Shown here: one piece after another, positions 46,110-55,143 of the stretch
Layout: the number at the start of each line of letters is the position of its first letter
How positions within the stretch are numbered: position 1 is the first letter of the stretch
DNA from: Mesopusillimonas faecipullorum
GTDB lineage: Bacteria > Pseudomonadota > Gammaproteobacteria > Burkholderiales > Burkholderiaceae_B
Assembly: GCF_020539505.1 (NCBI RefSeq)
Contig: NZ_JACDXW010000002.1
Location: 248,001 to 312,000 of the forward strand
Length of the DNA stretch: 64,000 nt
Reading direction: 5' to 3'
Made by a program: the position numbers and the translations under genes
Notes under the pieces: generated by a model
The model's input: only the letters and a program-made list of their open reading frames with translations
Database searches by the model: none
What the model was told of the DNA's origin: nothing

Positions 46110-47789
46110 TCAGTGACCGGATTTAAGTTGGTGGCGCGCCAGCAAGATAACAGGAAGCAGCCCCACCAAGACGATGGCCAATGCGGCCACGGCGCCTTCT
46201 TCGTAGGTGCCTCGGGCGGCTTCGGCGTATAGCCAAGTTGCCAGGGTTTCGAAGTTGACGGGGCGCAGCAGCAGCGTAGCCGGCAGCTCTTTCATGGTGT
46301 CCACGAAAATCAGCAGCGCGGCGGCGCCTATGGCGGGCCTAAGCAAGGGCAAATGCACGCGTCTCAGGGTGCCCGAAGACGTTTCGCCCAGCAGACGCGA
46401 AGCCTGTTCTAATGAGGGCGGTATGCGCGCCAAGCCTGATTCCAGGCTACCTACGGCAATGGCCAAATAGCGAATGACGTAGGCCCCCAGCAAGGCGGCC
46501 ATGGTGCCCATGACGATCAAGCTGGCGGGGGTGTCGGAAAACAGACTGCGCACCCAGTTCATGGCGTCGTCTAGCAGGCGCACCGGCAGCAACAGGCCTA
46601 TGGCCAGCACCGTGCCGGGTAAGGCATAGCCTATGGTGGACAAACGCGACAGAAACTGCAGCATGCGCGGGCGACGCGAGCGAGCGCTGCGCACGGCCCA
46701 GGTAATGACCACGCCGCACAACACGGTAATCACAGTCGCCACCAAAGACACATAAATCGTGTTGTAGATGCTGGAAAGCAGTTGATCTGAGACCCCCCCG
46801 ACTTCGTGCAAGCGCTTGATGGTTTCAGCCAGCAAATACGCTGATGGCGCTACAAAACCGATGGCAACAGGCAACCAGCCCAGCACAAAAGCGAGTAGGG
46901 CAGGGGCGCCTTTCAGGCGCTGTGGCTGTATGGGCCGCATGCGCTGGGTGCTGGAATAACGCTGGCGTCTGCGCCCATGGCGTTCCAACAGAATCAGCAG
47001 CACCACCAAGGCCAGCATGCTTAGGGCGATTTGGGCGGCACCGGCCAGATCAGAACGCGTTATCCAGGTGGTGTAAACCGACACGGTCAGTGTTTGCACG
47101 CCCAGAAACTCTGAAGCCCCGATGTCGTTCAGGGTTTCGAGCAGAGCCAAACTAACCCCTACCGCCAGAGCAGGCCGCGCCATAGGCAAGGCCACTTTAA
47201 AAAAGACGCCACGGCTGCTCAAGCCCAGAATACGACCGGCCTCTAGCAGGCTGGCAGCCTGGGTAGAGAACATGACGCGCATGCTGAGGTAAACGTAGGG
47301 ATACAGCACGAACCCCAACAGAAAAATAGCACCGCCCAAACCGCGTAAATCGGGCAGGCGGAACTGGCGCGGGCTGGTGTAACCCAGCATTTCGCGCACC
47401 AGCGACTGAAACGGCCCCAGGGGGTGCAGCAGGTCTAGATAGGCGAAGGCAACAATGTAGGTGGGCACCGCCAAGGGCAGCAGCAGGGCCCAGTTCAACA
47501 CCTTGCGACTAGGAAAATCGTAGGCCGTAACCAACCAGGCAGCGCCGCTGCCCAGGCAAACTACCAGTACGCCTACGCCCAGCAGCAGCCACAGGGTATT
47601 GACGGCTGCCACGGGCAAGACATGCTGGGCCAGGTGCTGCCAATGATCCAGATTGCCGCCCGCGGCAACCCAGATCAGGGCCAGTACCGGTGCAGCTACG
47701 CACAGGGCGATCAGCCATGTGCCGGCGGGCCACAGCGCATTGACGATACGGAAACGACGGGATGAAACCAAATCAGTTGTCGAAGCCAA
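46110..47789 (-). CDS. fbpB: Iron(III) ABC transporter permease FbpB
   Basis: A fused permease of 559 residues with about twelve membrane segments and two binding-protein-dependent permease domains, each with an EAA-type loop contacting FbpC (EAGRILGLSSRGVFFKVALP near residue 190 and EQASRLLGETSSGTLRRVHLP near 470). This duplicated form is typical of FbpB/SfuB/HitB. The first 17 bases overlap the end of fbpA. It forms the inner-membrane path for iron from the periplasmic binding protein. Confidence 0.9.
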   Translation of the reverse strand: MASTTDLVSSRRFRIVNALWPAGTWLIALCVAAPVLALIWVAAGGNLDHWQHLAQHVLPVAAVNTLWLLLGVGVLVVCLGSGAAWLVTAYDFPSRKVLNWALLLPLAVPTYIVAFAYLDLLHPLGPFQSLVREMLGYTSPRQFRLPDLRGLGGAIFLLGFVLYPYVYLSMRVMFSTQAASLLEAGRILGLSSRGVFFKVALPMARPALAVGVSLALLETLNDIGASEFLGVQTLTVSVYTTWITRSDLAGAAQIALSMLALVVLLILLERHGRRRQRYSSTQRMRPIQPQRLKGAPALLAFVLGWLPVAIGFVAPSAYLLAETIKRLHEVGGVSDQLLSSIYNTIYVSLVATVITVLCGVVITWAVRSARSRRPRMLQFLSRLSTIGYALPGTVLAIGLLLPVRLLDDAMNWVRSLFSDTPASLIVMGTMAALLGAYVIRYLAIAVGSLESGLARIPPSLEQASRLLGETSSGTLRRVHLPLLRPAIGAAALLIFVDTMKELPATLLLRPVNFETLATWLYAEAARGTYEEGAVAALAIVLVGLLPVILLARHQLKSGH

Positions 47790-48810
47790 CTTTATCCACC
47801 AGTTCGCTAGCGTGTTTGCGATGCTTGGCGATCTCAGTCAAGGGCAGGGGGTCGATGATGAGTTCGCCAAAGCTGGCCACTACCGGGTCTAGCTCGATGC
47901 CGGCCTTGACCGGGTATTCGTAGTTGGCTTTGGCATACAGGCTTTGGGCTTTGTCCGAAACCAGATATTCCAGCAGCTTAAGCGCGTCTTGTTTGTTGGG
48001 GGCATGCTTGGCTACCGCAGCACCCGAAACGTTGACGTGCGTGCCTTTGCTTTTGTCATTGGCGAAAGTCGGGCGCACGACCTTGATGGCTTCGCCCCAC
48101 TTATAGTTGTCGGTACCGGGCTTGGCGTTCTTCATGCGGCCCACGTAGTAGGCGTTGGCAATGCCAATATCGCAAATGCCGCCCAGAATGTCGCGTGCGA
48201 CGTCGCGGTCGCCGCCTGTGGCTTTGCGGCCCAGGTTGGCCTTGACACCGCGCAGCCATTGCTCGGTGGCCTCGGCGCCGTCGTGGGCGATCATGGCGGC
48301 AACCATGGCGGTGTTATAGGGGTGTTGGCCCGAGCGTATGCACACCTTGCCTTTCCATTTGGGGTCGGCAAAATCTTCGTAGGTAATCGTGTCTACGTCG
48401 ATTTCTTTGGCCACGTAGGCCACGCGGTCGCGCAAGGAAAGCGCATACCAGTGATTGTTTTCTGCGTCGCGCAGGTTGGCCGGGATGGCTTCATTCAAGA
48501 CTTGGGATTCAACAGGCTGCGTCACGCCGCCTTGCACCAAGTCGATCAGGTTGCCGATGTCTACTGTCATGAGCACGTCAGCAGGGGATTTCTCGCCCTC
48601 GGCACGCACGCGTTCCAGCAGGCCGTCTTTGACAAACACCGTGTTGGCTTGAACGCCGGTGTCTTTGGTGAAGGCGTCCAGAATAGGTTGGATCAGGCCG
48701 GGCTCGCGGGTGGTGTACAAGGTAACGTCTGCCAACGCAGGGGTGGCGCTGGCCAGCAAGCCGGCGATGGCCAGGCTGTTAAACAGTGACGAGGGGATAC
48801 GGCGATGCAT
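47773..48810 (-). CDS. fbpA: Periplasmic iron(III)-binding protein FbpA
   Basis: 345 residues with a signal peptide ending TPALA-D, then VTLYTTREPGLIQPILDAFTKDTG, the lobe-linking region and IANAYYVGRM, whose adjacent tyrosines ligate iron in FutA/FbpA/SfuA proteins. CAGGAG precedes ATG 48810. The Fur-like site at 48896-48910 lies 86 bp upstream, so iron-repressed expression is expected. It is the first gene of the fbpABC operon and is transcribed divergently from fpr. Confidence 0.92.
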   Translation of the reverse strand: MHRRIPSSLFNSLAIAGLLASATPALADVTLYTTREPGLIQPILDAFTKDTGVQANTVFVKDGLLERVRAEGEKSPADVLMTVDIGNLIDLVQGGVTQPVESQVLNEAIPANLRDAENNHWYALSLRDRVAYVAKEIDVDTITYEDFADPKWKGKVCIRSGQHPYNTAMVAAMIAHDGAEATEQWLRGVKANLGRKATGGDRDVARDILGGICDIGIANAYYVGRMKNAKPGTDNYKWGEAIKVVRPTFANDKSKGTHVNVSGAAVAKHAPNKQDALKLLEYLVSDKAQSLYAKANYEYPVKAGIELDPVVASFGELIIDPLPLTEIAKHRKHASELVDKVGFDN

Positions 48811-48895
48811 CGAGTTCTCCTGTGCGACGAAAATAGGCCGGCAAATGTGATGCCGGCCCTGAGCGGCGGGTAAGCCGCAAAAGAGCAGTTTAAAA

Positions 48896-48910
48896 TAAAA
48901 ATTGTTCTCA
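48896..48910 (-). promoter_or_regulatory. Fur-box-like site upstream of fbpABC
   Basis: Read on the minus strand, TGAGAACAATTTTTA matches the 7-1-7 Fur motif TGATAAT-N-ATTATCA at 10 of 14 fixed positions. Its place in the leader of an iron-uptake operon supports the call. The motif was judged by eye. Confidence 0.5.
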
Positions 48911-49014
48911 TATCCAGCTAGAACTTCCAGGCCGGGTGACGGCAGGGTTTTCCCTTGATGCTTTTAAACTGGGTATTGCGCTAAGCCCTAAATAACAAAG
49001 ACATATTTAAGTAG

Positions 49015-49024
49015 TGAGTACTCA
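49015..49024. repeat. 10-bp palindrome in the fbpA-fpr divergent gap
   Basis: TGAGTACTCA is a perfect palindrome 105 bp before the fpr start in the 319-bp gap 48811-49129. Apart from this and the Fur-like site, the gap holds only A+T-rich promoter-like sequence and no gene. Confidence 0.3.
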
Positions 49025-49129
49025 ATATAAATAGAATGGTGTAGAATTGCCTCAAAGTGCTTATTCTTAACATTCCAGCGTAGTGGCCAGTCAGTTGGCC
49101 AAGCGCATCAACCTCGAGATCGAACCGCA

Positions 49130-49906
49130 ATGGCAGCCTTCAATACCGAAACCGTGCTTAGCGTGCACCACTGGAACGACACGCTGTTCTCTTTCACCAC
49201 CACGCGCGATCCTGCCTTGCGCTTCCATAATGGCCACTTCGTCATGATTGGCCTGGAAGTCGACGGCAAGCCGCTTATGCGCGCTTACAGTATTGTTAGC
49301 GCCAACTACGAAGAAAACCTTGAGTTCCTCAGCATCAAGGTGCAAAATGGCCCGCTTACCTCGCGCTTGCAGCACCTTAAGGTGGGCGACAGCATTCTGG
49401 TCAGCAAAAAGCCCGTGGGCACCTTGGTGGTCGACGACCTCAGGCCAGGCAAAAACCTGTTCCTGTTCGGTACCGGCACAGGCTTGGCTCCTTTCATGAG
49501 CATCATCAAAGACCCCGATATCTACGAACGCTTCGAAAAAGTCGTTCTGGTGCATGGCGTGCGTTACACCAGCGAACTTGCCTACAAAGATTTCATCGAA
49601 CACGATCTGCTCAACAACGAGTATTTCGGTGAAATGGTGCGCGACAAGCTCATTTACTATCCCACCGTCACGCGCGAACCCTTCCGCAATACCGGCCGCC
49701 AAACCGATCTGATCCTGTCGGGCAAGTTGTGTGCCGATATCGGCCTGCCGCAACTCAACCCCGAAACCGACCGCGCCATGATGTGCGGTAGCCCGGCTTT
49801 GCTCGAAGATTTGTGCAAGATCCTTGACGACCTGGGCTTCACCGTGTCGCCCGGCGTTGGCGAGCCCGGCGACTACGTCATCGAGCGCGCTTTCGTCGAA
49901 AAATAA
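49130..49906 (+). CDS. fpr: Ferredoxin/flavodoxin--NADP+ reductase
   Basis: FAD enzyme of 258 residues shuttling electrons between NADPH and ferredoxin or flavodoxin, useful in oxidative stress and iron-sulfur repair. The FAD-binding RAYSIVSANY and NADP-binding GTGTGLAPFMS motifs are present, with VHGVRY and MMCGSPALLEDL in the second domain and a C-terminal aromatic-poor EKtail. Length matches bacterial FPR (248-258). It is divergent from fbpA and converges with the hydrolase gene only 2 bp away. Confidence 0.93.
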   Translation: MAAFNTETVLSVHHWNDTLFSFTTTRDPALRFHNGHFVMIGLEVDGKPLMRAYSIVSANYEENLEFLSIKVQNGPLTSRLQHLKVGDSILVSKKPVGTLVVDDLRPGKNLFLFGTGTGLAPFMSIIKDPDIYERFEKVVLVHGVRYTSELAYKDFIEHDLLNNEYFGEMVRDKLIYYPTVTREPFRNTGRQTDLILSGKLCADIGLPQLNPETDRAMMCGSPALLEDLCKILDDLGFTVSPGVGEPGDYVIERAFVEK

Positions 49907-49908
49907 GC

Positions 49909-50727
49909 TTAGGCGTTTGCTGGGTTGGCCAGGAAACTGGCCACCTTCTCAAGCACCAATTGGGGCTGTTCGCGATGCGGCACATGCCCTATACCTGCCA
50001 GTATCTCTACCTGCGAAGGGCCGGCGGCAAGCCGGCCTATCGTTTGCGGGTGATAGGCCGTGCCGTATTCGTCGTTTTCGCCGTGCAAGGCCAGTACCGG
50101 GCATTGCACGCGTGTCAGGGCGTCTTCTACCGACCACTTGGCAAATTCGGGGTGCAGCCAGTTTTCTATCCAGGCGTCGCGCACCCAGGCTGATTTGTCG
50201 CCATGGTATTTGGCCAGACGCGCCAGTTGCTGTTCGTCTTGAAACTGTTCGCGCGCCTCGCGTATGCTGGCCAAGGTAAGGTCTTCGGGGTAAACCTGGG
50301 CGGCAATGGTAATCAAAGCCTCGCAACGGGGCGTGCCTTGGCTGAAGGCAGCGGCGCATTCTATGGCCATGCCACCACCCACGCTATGGCCCATGGCCAC
50401 AAACGCGTCTATGCCCAGCTGCTTGCAGATTTCGGCAAAATACTCACGCGATTCTTCCGCTACAAAGTCTAGCGAGGGTAGCTCGGGCCGGGCATCGGAA
50501 CGCCCAAAACCCAGCCTGTCGTAAGCTACTACATCACGCCCGGTAGCTTGACTAAGCAGGGCAGGGAAGTCGCGCCACAACTCTACGCAACCCAGAGAAT
50601 CGTGCATCAAGATGATGGGCGCGGCGTCAAGCGACTGGCCAGGCGACCAGCGGCGCGTAAAAATACGCCCTTGGGCGTGTTCGACGTATTGATCGATAGG
50701 AGCGGTTGGGACAGCAGTATCAGTCAT
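49909..50727 (-). CDS. Alpha/beta-fold hydrolase
   Basis: 272 residues with the alpha/beta hydrolase fold: ILMHDSLGCVELW oxyanion-hole region, VVAYDRLGFGRSD, the nucleophile elbow GHSVGG, the acid region LALHGENDEYG, and the His of GIGHVPHRE. These supply a complete Ser-Asp-His triad. Start 50727 (MTDTAVPTAP) is preferred over 50796 because the upstream residues look non-coding. Such sequences cover esterases, lactonases and haloperoxidase-like enzymes; substrate unknown. It stands alone, tail to tail with fpr. Confidence 0.85.
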   Translation of the reverse strand: MTDTAVPTAPIDQYVEHAQGRIFTRRWSPGQSLDAAPIILMHDSLGCVELWRDFPALLSQATGRDVVAYDRLGFGRSDARPELPSLDFVAEESREYFAEICKQLGIDAFVAMGHSVGGGMAIECAAAFSQGTPRCEALITIAAQVYPEDLTLASIREAREQFQDEQQLARLAKYHGDKSAWVRDAWIENWLHPEFAKWSVEDALTRVQCPVLALHGENDEYGTAYHPQTIGRLAAGPSQVEILAGIGHVPHREQPQLVLEKVASFLANPANA

Positions 50728-50813
50728 GTGCAGAGTGTTTGTAGCTAAAGGCAAGGGGCATATTACACGGTTGAGCGATTCCCCTGTAATCCGCAAGATC
50801 GTAAGGATTCTTA

Positions 50814-50948
50814 GTGGGTAGCGTCAGTTCCGTGCAAAATCCTCACGAACAAAAGGATTTCTTTGAGCAAGACGGTTGGCCCGCTCAGACACAATTGGCC
50901 TGGCCTCTTTTTCCTTACAAAAGTAACCTGTCGTATCTATGCTTTTAA
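50814..50948 (+). CDS. Candidate 44-residue small protein, unrecognised
   Basis: In the 326-bp gap 50728-51053 a 44-codon frame starts at GTG 50814, with AAGGA six bases upstream, and ends at TAA 50946-50948. It reads MGSVSSVQNPHEQKDFF, then an aromatic and proline-rich part with DGWPAQTQLAW and PLFPYKSN. It belongs to no family I know. The start of the frame is overlapped by a hairpin pairing AAATCCT (50837-50843) with AGGATTT (50854-50860). It could be a real small protein, a leader peptide or chance. Confidence 0.3.
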   Translation: MGSVSSVQNPHEQKDFFEQDGWPAQTQLAWPLFPYKSNLSYLCF

Positions 50949-51053
50949 TCGTGTTGCTTACCTACGGCTGTTCCTTTTCGCTATAGATGTATAAACTTCA
51001 ATAGTTATTGCTTATTCCGCGCAGCCTTCTTGCGCTCACATAGCGAGCTTTCC

Positions 51054-51440
51054 ATGTTCAAGCAAATTATTCATACAGACCAAGCGCCGGCTGCCGTCGG
51101 TCCTTATTCACAAGCCGTCGTCGCTCCAGAAGGGCGCACTATCTATCTCTCCGGCCAAATCGGCCTGGAACCCGGCACGGGCGACCTGGTCTCTGAAAAT
51201 TTTGAAGGGCAGGTGCGCCAGTCGTTCGCCAATATGCAGGCTGTCATCGAAGCCGCGGGCGGCACGCTGGAGAACATCGTCAAGCTCACGCTGTACCTGA
51301 CCGACCTTAGCAAGTTCGCCAGCGCCAATGCCATCATGGCCGACATCATTCCGCAGCCTTTTCCTGCACGCTCCACCGTGGGCGTAGACAGCCTTCCCAA
51401 AGGCGCGCAATTCGAAGTCGAAGCCATCATCGTGGTTTAA
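51054..51440 (+). CDS. ridA: RidA-family enamine/imine deaminase
   Basis: Hydrolyses reactive 2-aminoacrylate and related enamines formed by PLP enzymes. 128 residues beginning MFKQIIHTDQAPAAVGPYSQAV, with YLSGQIG, the catalytic Arg of PARSTVGV and the final FEVEAIIVV. These are canonical RidA features. ATG 51054 gives the usual length; an in-frame start at 51030 would add eight residues. It is 21 bp upstream of recG and probably co-transcribed with it. Confidence 0.94.
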   Translation: MFKQIIHTDQAPAAVGPYSQAVVAPEGRTIYLSGQIGLEPGTGDLVSENFEGQVRQSFANMQAVIEAAGGTLENIVKLTLYLTDLSKFASANAIMADIIPQPFPARSTVGVDSLPKGAQFEVEAIIVV

Positions 51441-51461
51441 GGCGCGGCGGCAATATTTCTC

Positions 51462-53525
51462 ATGCCTTCTCAGGCTGAATCGGCCCCACGCAACAAACTG
51501 ACGCCGTTGCAACAGCGCTTGCAGCGACTCGGCCTACAGCACGAGCAAGATTTCATCGTGCACTTGCCTTTGCGTTACGAAGACCAAACGCAGGTAACGC
51601 CGATTGCGCGTTTGCGTCCGGGCCAGGCGTCTTTGGTCGAAGCCGAGGTCTTGCAGGCCGACGTGCAGTTTCGACCCCGCAGGCAGTTGCAAGCCAGGGT
51701 GGCGGACGACTCCGGCGAACTGGCGCTGCGCTGGCTGAATTTTTATCCCAGCCAGCAGAAAGCCCTGGAAGTCGGACGACGACTGCGTATTTGGGGCGAA
51801 GCACGCCTGGGTTTCAACGGCCTGGAAATGGTGCACCCGCGCCTGAACCAGGCCAGCGGCATGCTTTCCAGCACGCTGACACCTATTTACCCGACCACGG
51901 CGGGGCTGGCGCAACCCAGCTTACGCCGCCTGATTACCCAGGCGTTGGCGCGTGCGGATCTTTCCGACACCTTGCCCGACGAGGTGCGCAGGCGCTTTGA
52001 CCTGATCCCTTTTGAACAGGCCATTCGCTGCTTGCATCATCCTAGTCCCGATGTTTCGCTGGCGTCTTTTGAAGACCATTCACACCCGGCTTGGCACCGC
52101 ATCAAGTTCGACGAGCTGCTGGCTCAGCAACTGTCTTTAGCCATGGCGCGTGCCATGCGCCATAGCCAAAAAGCCTGGCCACTGGATGGGCATGACGGCG
52201 ATTTGGTTCAACGACTGGAACAAGCCATTCCCTTTGCGCTAACCGGTGCGCAGCAGCGTGCAGTTGCCGAGATACGCGCCGACATGCTGCGTGCTCATCC
52301 CATGCATAGACTATTGCAAGGCGATGTAGGTAGCGGAAAAACGGTGGTGGCTGCTATGGCCGCAGCCATAGCCATCGATAGTGGCTTTCAAGTGGCACTG
52401 ATGGCACCCACCGAGATTTTGGCCGAGCAGCACTTTCGCAAGCTGGCCGATTGGCTGGGGCCTTTAGGGGTACAGACCACTTGGCTCACGGGTAGCTTGC
52501 GTACGCGCCAGCGCCGCGAAGCCCTGGAAAGCATCGCCAACGGCAATGCCAGGCTGGTGGTGGGCACGCAAGCCTTGATTCAAACCCATGTGCAATTTGA
52601 AAAGCTGGGGCTGGTAGTGCTAGACGAGCAGCACCGCTTTGGCGTGGGCCAAAGGCTGGAGCTAAACCGCAAGGGTGAAGAAGCAGAGGCTGCTGTGCGC
52701 TACATGCCGCACCAGCTCAGCATGAGTGCCACACCCATTCCGCGCACGCTGGCAATGACTTTTTTTGCCGACCTAGATGTCTCGGTGCTAGACGAACTGC
52801 CCCCTGGGCGCAGCCCCGTAGTGACCAAACTCATCAGCATGGACAGGCGCGACGAGGTGTTGGCCCATGTGGGCGACGAGATTCGCCAAGGGCGGCAAGC
52901 CTATTGGGTGTGCCCCTTGGTCGAAGAAAGTGAGGCCTTGCAGTTGCAAACCGCAGTAGACACCCATGCCTTGCTGGCACAAGCCATGCCCGATCTTTCC
53001 ATAGGTTTGGTGCATGGACGTCTGAAACCCGACGAGAAAGCTGCTGTGATGGAGGCCTTTAGACAAGGCGAGATCCACCTGCTGGTAGCCACGACGGTGA
53101 TTGAGGTGGGCGTAGACGTGCCCAATGCTTCGCTGATGCTGATTGAACATGCCGAACGTTTTGGCTTGGCGCAGTTGCATCAGTTGCGTGGTCGGGTAGG
53201 GCGGGGCAGCGCCAAGTCTGTCTGTTTACTCATGTACCAAACCCCGCTTAGCATGGTGGCGCGTCAGCGTTTGCGCGCCATGTACGAAACCAACGATGGT
53301 TTCGAAATCGCCAGGCGCGACCTTGAACAACGCGGCCCTGGCGAGTTTTTAGGGGTGCGGCAGTCGGGTCAGGCTTTATTGCGCTTTGCCGATCTGGAAA
53401 CCGATGGCGGCTTGGTCGAGCAAGCCCGCACGCTGGCCGCGGAATGGCTGGAACAACAGCCTGAACTGGCGCAACGTCATTTGCGCCGTTGGATGCGGGG
53501 GCGCCAGGATTATCTGCGCTCCTGA
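51462..53525 (+). CDS. recG: ATP-dependent DNA helicase RecG
   Basis: Remodels stalled replication forks and Holliday junctions. The 687 residues carry an N-terminal wedge/OB domain (QDFIVHLPLRYED, then RLRPGQASLVEAEV), Walker A GDVGSGKT, the DEAD-like box DEQHRFG, SATPIPRTLAMT, and the C-terminal helicase motifs TTVIEVGVDVPNASLM and QLRGRVGRG. Length is that of E. coli RecG (693). It is followed 43 bp later by oxyR, a gene pair common in Burkholderiales. Confidence 0.96.
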   Translation: MPSQAESAPRNKLTPLQQRLQRLGLQHEQDFIVHLPLRYEDQTQVTPIARLRPGQASLVEAEVLQADVQFRPRRQLQARVADDSGELALRWLNFYPSQQKALEVGRRLRIWGEARLGFNGLEMVHPRLNQASGMLSSTLTPIYPTTAGLAQPSLRRLITQALARADLSDTLPDEVRRRFDLIPFEQAIRCLHHPSPDVSLASFEDHSHPAWHRIKFDELLAQQLSLAMARAMRHSQKAWPLDGHDGDLVQRLEQAIPFALTGAQQRAVAEIRADMLRAHPMHRLLQGDVGSGKTVVAAMAAAIAIDSGFQVALMAPTEILAEQHFRKLADWLGPLGVQTTWLTGSLRTRQRREALESIANGNARLVVGTQALIQTHVQFEKLGLVVLDEQHRFGVGQRLELNRKGEEAEAAVRYMPHQLSMSATPIPRTLAMTFFADLDVSVLDELPPGRSPVVTKLISMDRRDEVLAHVGDEIRQGRQAYWVCPLVEESEALQLQTAVDTHALLAQAMPDLSIGLVHGRLKPDEKAAVMEAFRQGEIHLLVATTVIEVGVDVPNASLMLIEHAERFGLAQLHQLRGRVGRGSAKSVCLLMYQTPLSMVARQRLRAMYETNDGFEIARRDLEQRGPGEFLGVRQSGQALLRFADLETDGGLVEQARTLAAEWLEQQPELAQRHLRRWMRGRQDYLRS

Positions 53526-53568
53526 TGTTTGAATTTAAAGGGCCTCAGTGGCCCGCGAGGGAAACACC

Positions 53569-54513
53569 ATGACCCTGACCGAGCTGAAGTACATCGTAGC
53601 CGTGGCGCGTGAGCGGCATTTTGGCCGTGCCGCCGACGCCTGTTTCGTCAGCCAACCCACTTTGTCGGTTGCCATACGCAAGCTGGAAGACGAGCTGGGT
53701 GTCGTGCTGTTCGAGCGCGGCGGTACCGAAGTAGGGGTGACACCCATAGGCTTGAAAGTCGTGGCCCAGGCCCAGCGCGTGCTGGAAGAAGCCACCAACC
53801 TGAAAGAAATCGCCCGTCAGGGGCACGACCCCTTGGAGGGTTCGTTGCGCGTGGGCGTGATTCATACGGTAGGCCCTTATCTGTTGCCGCGCTTGGTGCC
53901 GGCACAGATTGAGGTGGTTCCGCAAATGCCTTTGGTGCTGCAAGAAAACTTCACTGTACGCTTGCTGGAGCTGCTGCGCCAAGGCGAAATTGACTGCGCC
54001 ATTCTGGCCCTGCCTTTGCCCGATACCGGTTTGGCGGTGCGCCCCTTGTACGACGAGCCTTTCTTTGTGGCTTTGCCCAAAACACACCCCTGGGCCAACC
54101 GTAAAAGCATCAGCGCCTCCGAGCTCAAAGAGGAAACCATGCTGCTGCTAGGGGCGGGCCACTGCTTCCGCGATCAGGTGCTGGAGGTCTGCCCCGAGCT
54201 ATCGCGTTTCTCGGCTTCCAGCGAAGGGATACAGCGCACCTTCGAAGGCTCGTCGCTGGAAACCATACGCCATATGGTGGCCGCCGGCATAGGTTTAACC
54301 GTGCTGCCCGCCAGCGCCTTGCACATGCAAGACCCCAAGAACGATTTGCTGGTTTACGTGCCTTTCAGCAAACCCGTGCCCGACCGGCGCGTGGTGCTGG
54401 TTTGGCGCAAAAGTTTTCCGCGCGTCAGCGCCATCGACGCGCTGACGCAAGCGGTACACAAGGCCGATTTGCCCGGTGTTCTTTACCTTGAAGAGCAAAC
54501 GCAAAACGCCTGA
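53569..54513 (+). CDS. oxyR: Hydrogen peroxide-sensing LysR regulator OxyR
   Basis: 314 residues with a LysR winged HTH (MTLTELKYIVAVARERHFGRAADACFVSQPTLS) and the peroxide-sensing domain. The two redox cysteines are at exactly 199 and 208 (GHCFRDQVLEVC), the numbering of E. coli OxyR, so disulfide switching should be conserved. Start 53569 is the family start, with GAGGGAAA upstream; a frame from 53548 adds seven residues. The peroxide-defence gene dps lies directly downstream, 109 bp away, a natural target. Confidence 0.95.
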   Translation: MTLTELKYIVAVARERHFGRAADACFVSQPTLSVAIRKLEDELGVVLFERGGTEVGVTPIGLKVVAQAQRVLEEATNLKEIARQGHDPLEGSLRVGVIHTVGPYLLPRLVPAQIEVVPQMPLVLQENFTVRLLELLRQGEIDCAILALPLPDTGLAVRPLYDEPFFVALPKTHPWANRKSISASELKEETMLLLGAGHCFRDQVLEVCPELSRFSASSEGIQRTFEGSSLETIRHMVAAGIGLTVLPASALHMQDPKNDLLVYVPFSKPVPDRRVVLVWRKSFPRVSAIDALTQAVHKADLPGVLYLEEQTQNA

Positions 54514-54622
54514 TTCAAGTTATGAAATAAGCTGAATACTGCGCGGTTTCCCTAGGTCGCCGTGGTATGCTAACCCTCAGGTATTAAGCAGTGATCCATT
54601 CATCTCAAAACAGGAGATCTTC

Positions 54623-55135
54623 ATGGCTAAAGTGTCCAAAAACCTTCCTAAAAAATCGGATCAAGCAGTCCGTATCGACATCGGCATTTCCGAAAAAGAC
54701 CGTGCTGCCGTTGCTCACGAGCTCTCCAAATTGCTGGCCGACTCCTATACCTTGTACCTCACCACGCATAACTTCCACTGGAACGTGACCGGCCCCTTGT
54801 TCAACACACTGCATCAAATGTTCATGACGCAGTACACCGAAGAATGGAACGCACTCGACGAAATCGCCGAACGTATCCGTGCCTTGGGCCATTACGCACC
54901 TGGTAGCTACAAGCAGTACGCCGATCTGGCCTCCATCTCTACGCCCGAGAACGTGCCCGACGCCACCGAAATGATCCACACGCTGGTGCTGGGCAACGAA
55001 GCCGTCGCCAAAACGGCTCGTGCTGCGCTCAAGCGTGGCGAAGCTGCCAACGACGCACCTACCGTCGACCTTCTCACACGTCGCCTCGACATCCACGAAA
55101 AGAACGCCTGGATGCTGCGTAGCTTGCTGGCCTGA
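54623..55135 (+). CDS. dps: Dps-family DNA-protecting ferritin
   Basis: 170 residues forming a 12-subunit shell that stores iron with hydrogen peroxide as oxidant and shields DNA. The ferroxidase site is seen as HNFHWNVTGPLFNTLH followed by YTEEWNALDEIAERIRALG. A lysine-rich N-terminal tail (MAKVSKNLPKKSDQ) would contact DNA. CAGGAG is present ahead of the ATG. The 109-bp leader contains TATGCT at 54566-54571, a possible -10. Location next to oxyR suggests OxyR control, though I could not define its binding site by eye. Confidence 0.94.
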   Translation: MAKVSKNLPKKSDQAVRIDIGISEKDRAAVAHELSKLLADSYTLYLTTHNFHWNVTGPLFNTLHQMFMTQYTEEWNALDEIAERIRALGHYAPGSYKQYADLASISTPENVPDATEMIHTLVLGNEAVAKTARAALKRGEAANDAPTVDLLTRRLDIHEKNAWMLRSLLA

Positions 55136-55143
55136 TACCCAAC

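Noticed and set aside
47944-48789. Plus-strand open frame of 281 codons opposite fbpA
   Set aside because: Low-complexity Gly/Val/Ala/His translation typical of an antisense frame; fbpA on the other strand is complete with signal peptide and iron-binding tyrosines.
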